A stretch of DNA of 64,000 nucleotides from Kitasatospora sp. NBC_00374 (GTDB lineage Bacteria > Actinomycetota > Actinomycetes > Streptomycetales > Streptomycetaceae): NCBI RefSeq assembly GCF_041434935.1, contig NZ_CP107964.1, positions 5,191,001 through 5,255,000 of the forward strand. The letters are read 5' to 3'. Made by a program: the position numbers and the translations under genes. Below the pieces are notes generated by a model that worked only from the letters and a program-made list of their open reading frames with translations, ran no database searches and was not told the DNA's origin. Below, in pieces: positions 58,351-64,000 of the stretch. Numbering within the stretch: the first letter of the stretch is position 1; every line of letters begins with the position of its first letter.

Positions 58351-58685
58351 GCTGCGGCGATCCGCACGACACCGAGTGTGGCGAGGTGCTCGACCACCTC
58401 TACGAATTTCTCGACAACGAGATGGCCGAAGGCGACTGCGCCAAGCTGCGGGTGCACTTCGAGGAGTGCTCGCCCTGCCTGGAGAAGTACGGTCTCGAAC
58501 AGGCCATCAAGGCGTTGATCAAGCGGTCCTGCGGCTGTGACGACACCCCGGCCGATCTGCGCACCAAGGTGCTGGCCCGGATCGACTCGATCCGGACCGG
58601 GCAGCGTTCGGCGGCGGCCGCCGCGAAGTCCGCCGACGGGCCGCCGGCCGGGCAGGGCGCCCCGGCCGCGGCCACCGCGGAGTAG
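58347..58685 (+). CDS. rsrA: zinc-containing anti-sigma factor RsrA
   Basis: A 112-residue ZAS-family anti-sigma factor. The motif HFEECSPC supplies His and the HxxxCxxC cysteines; a further Cys pair CGEV and CGCDD lies on either side. It binds SigR in the reduced Zn form and releases it when the cysteines form a disulfide. The C-terminal 40 residues are Ala/Pro-rich. The ATG overlaps the sigR stop, giving one-to-one translation. A perfect 19-base terminator follows. Confidence 0.96.
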   Translation: MSCGDPHDTECGEVLDHLYEFLDNEMAEGDCAKLRVHFEECSPCLEKYGLEQAIKALIKRSCGCDDTPADLRTKVLARIDSIRTGQRSAAAAAKSADGPPAGQGAPAAATAE

Positions 58686-58710
58686 CACCGCGCCGCAGCG
58701 AGCCTCGCGA

Positions 58711-58753
58711 CCGCGCGGGCCGGCCCCGGATGCCCCGGGGCCGGCCCGCGCGG
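58711..58753. terminator. terminator after sigR-rsrA
   Basis: A perfect 19-base inverted repeat (58711-58729 with 58735-58753), loop ATGCC, then CCTTT. It lies between rsrA and the convergent chitinase gene. Confidence 0.88.
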
Positions 58754-58781
58754 CCTTTCGGTACGTCAGCGGGCCGTTCCC

Positions 58782-60080
58782 TCAGCAGGGGCCGTCGTCG
58801 GCCCAGACGCCCCACTGGCCGCTGGCGGTCGGGACCTCGTTCAGGGTCCACCACTTGGCGTGGTAGTTGTGGCCCTGGTACGAGACCTTGTTGCCGTTGG
58901 TGTAGGTGGTGGTGGCGCTCCACGGGGGCTGGGTGCAGGTGCCGGAGCTCGGGCTGGGGCTCGGGCTCGGGCTGCCGGGCGGCGGGCTGGTCGGCGGAGT
59001 CGTGGGCGGTGTGGTGGGCGGCGTCGCTCCGGCGAAGCGGACGGTGAACTTGGTGAAGTCCCAGTCGTTCTGGGCCACGCTGGAGCAGGAGCCGGAGAGG
59101 CCGGGGTCGACCGTCCCGGCGCACTGACGGTCCCGGTTGACGGACCAGTAGGTGTAGCGGGCCAGCTTGTGCGCGGTGGCGAAGTCGAGCACGGTCTGGA
59201 AGTCGGCCTGCCGGAAGTACTCGGCGGCGTCGGTGCGTCCGTTCATCAGGGAGACGCCCTCGTGGGCGTAGGCGGTGGCCTCGCTCCAGCCGAAGGTGGT
59301 CTGCAGGATCTGATTGAACTTCACCAGCGCGTCGGTCTGCGCGGTGGCGCCGTTGAACCCGCCGTCGAACGGCATGATCGAGTAGTTGTTCGGGGTGAAG
59401 CCCTGGGACTTGGCCTCGTTCAGCATCTGCGTCCCGAACCAGCCGGTGCCCGCGTTGGTGCCGGCCGTGGTGATCGAGATGTACAGGCCGGGGTTGTCCC
59501 GCTGAAGGATCCTCGCGGCGCCGATCTCGTTGTGGATGGCCGCCGCGTTCTCGTACTCGGGCTCCTCCAGGTCGAAGTCGATCGCCTTCAGCTGGTACTT
59601 GGTGATCACCTTCTGGTAGCCGGCCGCGGTCGCCTCCGGGGTGCCACAGCTCTGGCCGAGCTTGTTGCCGCCGTAGCCGCCGACCGAGACCGAGACGTCG
59701 CCGCCCTTGCCGCGGATCTTCTGGATGACGGCCGGCATCACGGTGTCGGTGTCGATCGAGGAGGTGCCGCCCCAGGCGGGCCGACAGCCGCCCGCGTCCA
59801 GGATGAAGGCCAGCTGGAAGGCCTTCTGGCCGGTCGCGTCCATCACGGCGGCCGGATCCGGCGGGCTGTTGTCCTCGGGCATCAGGTACGGGGCCGAGGC
59901 GTACCAGTTGCTGCCCAGGGCGTCGGTGGCGCCGAGCGCGGCGACCGCGTCGGAGCTGCCGGTCAGGGCGGCGACGCCGCCGGCCAGCAGCGCGAGCGCG
60001 GCGGTGGCGGCGGCGGCCAGGGTGCCGCGCCGGCGGCGGTGCCGGCGGGGCGCGGGGGAGCGGAGCTGGGTTCGTTCCAT
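58782..60080 (-). CDS. secreted GH18 chitinase with C-terminal CBM5/12
   Basis: A 432-residue exported enzyme. An Arg-rich N-region and hydrophobic core (TLAAAATAALALLAGGVAAL) form a signal peptide of about 40 residues. The GH18 domain (about 50-370) has SVSVGGYGG and the catalytic stretch IDFDLEEPE near residue 168, in which Glu is the acid; the first Asp of the full DxxDxDxE pattern is Lys. A Pro/Thr/Ser linker leads to a chitin-binding CBM5/12 (PPWSATTTYTNGNKVSYQG). It degrades chitin outside the cell. ATG 60080 has GAGAGG about 8 bases upstream. A DasR-like box lies in its promoter. Confidence 0.92.
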   Translation of the reverse strand: MERTQLRSPAPRRHRRRRGTLAAAATAALALLAGGVAALTGSSDAVAALGATDALGSNWYASAPYLMPEDNSPPDPAAVMDATGQKAFQLAFILDAGGCRPAWGGTSSIDTDTVMPAVIQKIRGKGGDVSVSVGGYGGNKLGQSCGTPEATAAGYQKVITKYQLKAIDFDLEEPEYENAAAIHNEIGAARILQRDNPGLYISITTAGTNAGTGWFGTQMLNEAKSQGFTPNNYSIMPFDGGFNGATAQTDALVKFNQILQTTFGWSEATAYAHEGVSLMNGRTDAAEYFRQADFQTVLDFATAHKLARYTYWSVNRDRQCAGTVDPGLSGSCSSVAQNDWDFTKFTVRFAGATPPTTPPTTPPTSPPPGSPSPSPSPSSGTCTQPPWSATTTYTNGNKVSYQGHNYHAKWWTLNEVPTASGQWGVWADDGPC

Positions 60081-60207
60081 GCGGGAACCTCTCCGGGGCA
60101 GGGGTGTGGGGGACCGCACGAGCGCGGTGGGGCCCGGGGGTGGACGGCGCTGTACGCGGGAGCGCGGTGCGGGGAGCACGACCCGGGTGCGGGCCGGTCT
60201 GCTCCAT

Positions 60208-60237
60208 AAAATGGACTGGACCACCTGTGGGGGTCAA
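60208..60237 (-). promoter_or_regulatory. chitinase promoter with DasR-like box
   Basis: On the minus strand TTGACC (60237-60232), an 18-base spacer and CATTTT (60213-60208). The spacer contains TGGTCCAGTCCA (60223-60212), 10 of 12 matches to the DasR core TGGTCTAGACCA. DasR represses chitinase genes until glucosamine phosphates accumulate. Confidence 0.65.
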
Positions 60238-60487
60238 GGGCCCGGCGAAGGCTTGGGACGCATTTAAGGTCCGGGGCGGCCGCCGTGGCGTATTCGGCTC
60301 CGCGGACCGGCGTTTCACTCGTTCGGGTGAGCTGTCGCTGCCCCGACAGCGGCAATCCGCCATCGTGCGTCGCAGCCCTCGGGTCGCGCCCTATTCTCCT
60401 GACTGGCCCTCACGTCCGGTGGGCAGAGCACGGGGTGGGGAGGCCGGTATCGCCAGTGTTCGCGACGGTGCGGCCCTGCCGCGCGCG
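60238..60487. other. intergenic region upstream of the HD-GYP gene
   Basis: No separate gene. It contains TCACTCGTTCGGGTGA (60315-60330), a 16-base imperfect palindrome resembling BldM-type sites, a small GCTGTCG/CGACAG hairpin just after it, and a -10-like TATTCT at 60392-60397 that could drive the HD-GYP gene. The leader may include an N-terminal extension from GTG 60419. Confidence 0.4.
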
Positions 60488-61906
60488 ATGGCCGGCTGCG
60501 TCGCCGGCGTCCTCCTCGCCGCCGTCTGCTGCCTGCTCCCGCTGGTGCTCCCCACGGCCGCGGGCTGGCTCGGCGGGCCGGTCGACCTCCGGCGGCTGGC
60601 GCCGCTCGCGCTGCTGCACCTGTGCCTGGAATCGCTCGCCCAGGGGCTGCCCACGCCCTGCACCCGGATCTGGCGGCGCCTGCTCGGCCGCCGACCCGTC
60701 AGGACCGAACCGGCCGGGCGCCCGGGCAGCAGCTTCTTCCCGGTGCTGTTCGCCGGAGTCCTGATGCTGCCCCCGGCCGCCGCCGCGCTGGTCGCCGTCC
60801 CGGCCGCGCTGATCGGGCCGCTCGGGCAGCCCGGAGCGGTGCGCCGGCTGTGGAACGCCTCCCAGCTCGCCCTCGCCGCGTTCGCCGCCGCCGCGGTCTT
60901 CCACCTGCTCGGCGGGCCGCGGCTGCTGCTCGGCTCCCGCTTCCCCGGCGCCGCGCTCGGCGCACTCGCCGCCGTGCTGGTGTTCTGCCTGGTCAACGGC
61001 GTTCTGGTGGGCACCGTCCGCCGGCTCGCCGGTGCCGGTCCGGCCGTCGGGACGGTCCGCGCCCTGTGGAACTGCCTGCTGCCCGCACTGCTGCACGGGG
61101 CCGGCGGCCTGATGGTCGCGATCCTGTGGCAGGGCCCGTACGGCGCGCTGGCCGTGCTGCTCGCGCTGCTGCCGCTGTCCATCTCGGCCTGGGTCTCCGC
61201 CCAGGCCCACCGCGAGCAGGCCGCCCACCGGGCGACCGTGCAGGCGCTGGTGCAGGCGGTGGAGATCAAGGACGCCTACACCCGCGGGCACAGCGAGCGG
61301 GTCGGCCGGGCCTCGGTGCTGATCGCCCGCCAGCTCGGCATGGCGGAGGACCGGATCCGGACCCTGCACTTCGCCGGCACCCTGCACGACGTCGGCAAGC
61401 TCGCGGTCGCCACCGAACTGCTGCGGCGCAACGGCCCGCTCTCCGAGGCCGAGCGCAGGGCGATCGAGGTGCACCCGGTGGCCGGCCACGAGCTGGTCCG
61501 CGAGCTCGCGTTCCTCGGCGAGGCCCGGGACGGCATCCTGCACCACCACGAGCGGCTGGACGGCCGCGGCTACCCGGACGGGCTCGCGGGCACCCGGATC
61601 CCGGAGTTCGCCCGGATCATCTCGGTCGCGGACGCCTTCGACTCGATGACCTCCACCCGCTCCTACCGGCGCGGCCGCCCGGTCGGCGAGGCGGTGGCCG
61701 AGCTGGGCCGCTGCGCGGGCAGCCAGTTCGACCCGGTGATGGTGCGGGCCCTGGTCCGCGCCCTGGCCGAGCACGACTGGCAGGTCGAGCCGCCCCCGCC
61801 CGGTGGCTGGGACGGCGAGGTGCCGGACATCCCGCTCGGCGTGCCCGAGCCCGCCCGCCGGAGCCCGGCCAAGGGCGCCGGCGTCGCCTTCGGCGGCCCG
61901 CCGTGA
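60488..61906 (+). CDS. membrane HD-GYP domain protein
   Basis: A 472-residue protein. Seven or so membrane segments occupy residues 1-245. The C-terminal HD-GYP domain has GHSERVGRAS, the metal pair in LHDVGKLAV (about 299), HPVAGHELV, HHHERLDGRGYPDG (GYP about 359) and ISVADAFDSMTS. Complete HD-GYP domains hydrolyse cyclic di-GMP, a regulator of development in streptomycetes. ATG 60488 is taken, but GTG 60419 is plausible because a TATTCT lies 21 bases before it. The stop overlaps the next gene start (GTGA). Confidence 0.88.
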   Translation: MAGCVAGVLLAAVCCLLPLVLPTAAGWLGGPVDLRRLAPLALLHLCLESLAQGLPTPCTRIWRRLLGRRPVRTEPAGRPGSSFFPVLFAGVLMLPPAAAALVAVPAALIGPLGQPGAVRRLWNASQLALAAFAAAAVFHLLGGPRLLLGSRFPGAALGALAAVLVFCLVNGVLVGTVRRLAGAGPAVGTVRALWNCLLPALLHGAGGLMVAILWQGPYGALAVLLALLPLSISAWVSAQAHREQAAHRATVQALVQAVEIKDAYTRGHSERVGRASVLIARQLGMAEDRIRTLHFAGTLHDVGKLAVATELLRRNGPLSEAERRAIEVHPVAGHELVRELAFLGEARDGILHHHERLDGRGYPDGLAGTRIPEFARIISVADAFDSMTSTRSYRRGRPVGEAVAELGRCAGSQFDPVMVRALVRALAEHDWQVEPPPPGGWDGEVPDIPLGVPEPARRSPAKGAGVAFGGPP

Positions 61907-63234
61907 CCGGGACGGCGCCCGTGGTGGTCTACGGCGCGGCCGCCGGGCTGTTCGGCGCGGGGGTGCTGCACTCACTCGCCCACGGCCTGGCCGAGCCGGC
62001 CGTGGCACTGGCCTTCGTCGGGCTGATCGCGTTCGGCGAGTGCGTGAGGGTGATCCTGCCGGGCGACCGCGACCAGGCGCCGGTCGGCACCGCCGCCGCC
62101 CTCGCGTACGCGCTGCTCGGCCCACTGCGCGGCCTGCCCACCTCGCACGGCACCCTGCAGGTGGTGGCGGTGGTCGGGCTCGGCACCCTGGCGGGCGCAC
62201 TGCTGCGGCGGGCGGCCGGCGGCGGACTGCGGCCCCGGGGACTCCTCCCCCCGGCGCTCGCCGCCCGGGCCGACGCCGCGGCCAGGCGGCTGCTCACCGC
62301 GGCGTTCGCGGCCGTGCTGTTCCAGCCGCTGTACACCAGCGGGGCGATCGACCGGATGCCGCTGACCGGCCCCGGCTACGGGGTGTTCGTGATCGCGGTC
62401 GCCGTCCTGGCCGCGCTCTGCGACGCCGCCCTGGCCGCCGTACTGCACCGGGCCAGGACGGGGGCGCGGTTCGCCATGGCGCTGGAGGACGAGCTGCGCT
62501 CGCTGGCCGGGATCGGCTCCGCGATCGTGGCCACCGGGATGCTGCTCAGCCTGCTGGCGGGCGAGGTCGGGCTGTGGGCGCTGCCGCTGTTCTGCGCGCC
62601 GCTGCTGCTTGCCCGGGCCGCGTTCCGGCGGGCGGCCGCGGCCCGGGCCACCACCGGACAGACCATCGAGACGCTGGCCAGGGCCACCGAGGTGGCCGGC
62701 TACACCACCCCCGGCCACGCCCGGCGGGTCGCCGACACCGCCTGCGCGCTCGGCCGCGAGCTCGGCCTCGGCACCCGGGAGCTCGCCCTGCTGGAGTACG
62801 CCGCGCTGATGCACGACATCGGCCAGCTCTCGCTGGTCGAGCCGGTGCCCGGCGGCGCCACCGCGCTGCTGCCCGCCGAGGAGCAGCAGCGGATCGCGCG
62901 CCTCGGCAGCGAGGTGATCCGGCGGACCGGGGTGCCCCGGCAGGTCTGGCAGCAGGTCGCCAGGCTGGCCGACCCCGGACGGCTGCCGGACGGCCGGCCG
63001 GACCGCTCGCTCCCGGTCGCCGCCCGGATCATCCAGGTGGCCAACGCGCACGACGACCTGCTGACCGCGGCCCGCAGCGCGGGCCTGCCGGAGATGGCCG
63101 GGCGGTTGCAGGCACTGGAACGGCTCCGGCTGGAACGCGGCCGGGCCTACGACCCGGTCGTGCTGGACGCCCTGGCCAGAGTGGGTGGCCAGGTGCCGGG
63201 CGGCTCCGGCGCCGACGAGGCCGGACCGGACTGA
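61903..63234 (+). CDS. membrane protein with degenerate HD domain
   Basis: A 443-residue protein with seven or eight membrane segments in residues 1-250 and a C-terminal HD domain. The first His is in GHARRVADT and the HD pair in MHDIGQLSLV (about 304). The later HD-GYP hallmarks are lost: no HHE-GYP motif, and the ADAFD-like stretch reads ANAHDDLLTA. Catalysis on cyclic di-GMP is therefore doubtful; a sensor or partner of the upstream intact enzyme is plausible. GTG 61903 overlaps the upstream stop by four bases, so the two are cotranslated. Confidence 0.85.
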   Translation: MTGTAPVVVYGAAAGLFGAGVLHSLAHGLAEPAVALAFVGLIAFGECVRVILPGDRDQAPVGTAAALAYALLGPLRGLPTSHGTLQVVAVVGLGTLAGALLRRAAGGGLRPRGLLPPALAARADAAARRLLTAAFAAVLFQPLYTSGAIDRMPLTGPGYGVFVIAVAVLAALCDAALAAVLHRARTGARFAMALEDELRSLAGIGSAIVATGMLLSLLAGEVGLWALPLFCAPLLLARAAFRRAAAARATTGQTIETLARATEVAGYTTPGHARRVADTACALGRELGLGTRELALLEYAALMHDIGQLSLVEPVPGGATALLPAEEQQRIARLGSEVIRRTGVPRQVWQQVARLADPGRLPDGRPDRSLPVAARIIQVANAHDDLLTAARSAGLPEMAGRLQALERLRLERGRAYDPVVLDALARVGGQVPGGSGADEAGPD

Positions 63235-63340
63235 ACGGCCGCGCAGGGAGCGCTCGCCAGGGGTGGCGTGGTTGGATGCGGTCGTGGCGGGAACACCCGA
63301 GGCGGGGCGACCCGGCGGACGACAACGGCAGGGACGGAAC

Positions 63341-64000
63341 GTGAGGATCTTCCACCGCGCACGGCACCGGCCGTCTGCCACCTGGCGGCAGACGACCGAC
63401 CGGGCCTTCACGCTGATCGGCGACGGCCGGTACGAGGACGCGGGCGCCCTGCTGGTGATGGCCGCGGACCTGGAGCCGTGGCTGTCCGACTCCTGGTTCA
63501 ACCTCGCCCTGCTGCACAAGTTCCGCCGGGACTGGGAGCAGTCCCGCGCCGCGGGACTGCGCGCCGTCGCCCTGCTGGACCGCGGCCAGGGCGCCCCGGA
63601 CTGGTGGAACCTCGGCATCACCGCCACCGCGCTGCAGGACTGGCCGCTGGCCCGCCGCGCCTGGCAGGCGTACGGTCTGAAGCTGCCCGGCGGGCCGGCC
63701 GCGGCCGCCGACGGCACGATCGAGCTGGACCTCGGCACCACCCCGGTCCGGCTCTCCCCGGACGGCGAGTCCGAGGTGGTCTGGGGCCGCCGGCTCGACC
63801 CGGCCCGGATCGAGGTGCTCTCCATCCCGCTGCCGTCCTCCGGCCGCCGCTGGGGCGAGGTGGTGCTGCACGACGGCGCCCCGCACGGCGAGCGGGTCGC
63901 GGACGGCGTGGCGTACCCGGTCTTCGACGAGATCGAGCTCTGGGCGCCCTCCCCGGTGCCGACCCACGTGGTGCTGCTCCAGGCGGCCACCGCCGGCGAC
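63341..64000 (+). CDS. tetratricopeptide-repeat protein (3' end cut by window)
   Basis: The frame is open from GTG 63341 to the window end (220 codons, no stop). GGGACGGAAC precedes the start. The protein begins VRIFHRARHRPSATWRQ; TPR-like helices run from about residue 18 to 115 (DRAFTLIGDGRYEDAGALL, WFNLALLHKFRRDWEQSRAA, WWNLGITATALQDWPLARRA). A beta-rich part follows (LDLGTTPVRLSPDGESEVVW). It is a soluble, probably cytoplasmic protein. It lies 106 bases after the HD pair in the same direction. Function unknown. Confidence 0.85.
   Translation, partial: MRIFHRARHRPSATWRQTTDRAFTLIGDGRYEDAGALLVMAADLEPWLSDSWFNLALLHKFRRDWEQSRAAGLRAVALLDRGQGAPDWWNLGITATALQDWPLARRAWQAYGLKLPGGPAAAADGTIELDLGTTPVRLSPDGESEVVWGRRLDPARIEVLSIPLPSSGRRWGEVVLHDGAPHGERVADGVAYPVFDEIELWAPSPVPTHVVLLQAATAGD

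Noticed and set aside
1..64000. Mobile element, prophage or genomic island
   Set aside because: No transposase, integrase, att-like tRNA duplication or AT-rich block. The tRNA-fMet gene has no repeated 3' fragment nearby that I can see.

Overview
The window is high-GC DNA with the codon bias of a streptomycete: nearly every real gene has G or C in third position, and many start with GTG or TTG. The gene order fits Streptomyces or Kitasatospora. It matches, from memory, the conserved actinobacterial block that in Mycobacterium runs from a TetR gene through moeZ, adnAB, nudC, mrx1, uvrD2, whiB7 and an ABC1-kinase to the UPF0182 gene, and in Streptomyces coelicolor the stretch up to sigR-rsrA. 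It reads as chromosomal core. I see no insertion sequence, integrase, phage gene or CRISPR array.

Layout. 0-8 kb: a small membrane protein, a DUF3107 protein, a TetR regulator, an alpha/beta hydrolase, a three-gene cluster (PelF-like glycosyltransferase, membrane protein, epimerase) and moeZ. 8-18 kb: a large membrane protein carrying a pseudokinase, an alkyltransferase-like repair protein, and the tandem helicase-nucleases adnA and adnB. 18-29 kb: a SpoIIE-type phosphatase, an EEP nuclease/phosphatase, a PadR-ABC transporter unit, an M20 peptidase, nudC, a GntR regulator and mycoredoxin. 29-35 kb: uvrD2, a conserved hypothetical gene, wblC (whiB7) behind a transcription attenuator, a small coiled-coil gene and an ABC1-family kinase. 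35-47 kb: a ThiF/cyclodehydratase-like protein, peptidases, a NUDIX enzyme, moaE, a PDZ-Lon protease, a UPF0182 membrane protein and initiator tRNA-Met. 47-56 kb: a Sel1-repeat protein, a Fur regulator next to its catalase, hisN, an SMR exporter, rsgA, aroA and an M50 protease. 56-64 kb: an HMCES-type protein, a hydrolase, sigR-rsrA, a GH18 chitinase, a pair of HD-domain membrane proteins and a truncated TPR gene.

How the genes work together. Two stress circuits stand out. Three near-identical sigma-R promoters (GGAAT, 18 or 19 bases, GTT) lie in front of moeZ, mrx1 and sigR itself, tying thiol-oxidative stress to sulfur transfer, mycothiol-dependent reduction and autoamplification of sigR. 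wblC has a long leader with a strong intrinsic terminator, and sigR has two start codons (a long inducible form and a short form); in S. coelicolor WblC is reported to feed the short stable form. DNA repair genes (adnAB, uvrD2, ATL, HMCES-type) are dense here. Other readable controls are a Fur-type operator at the catalase promoter, tandem palindromes on a leaderless padR start, and a DasR-like box in the chitinase promoter.

Start codons were chosen from ribosome binding sites, overlaps and family length; where two starts compete this is stated. Functions come from motif recognition without database searches.
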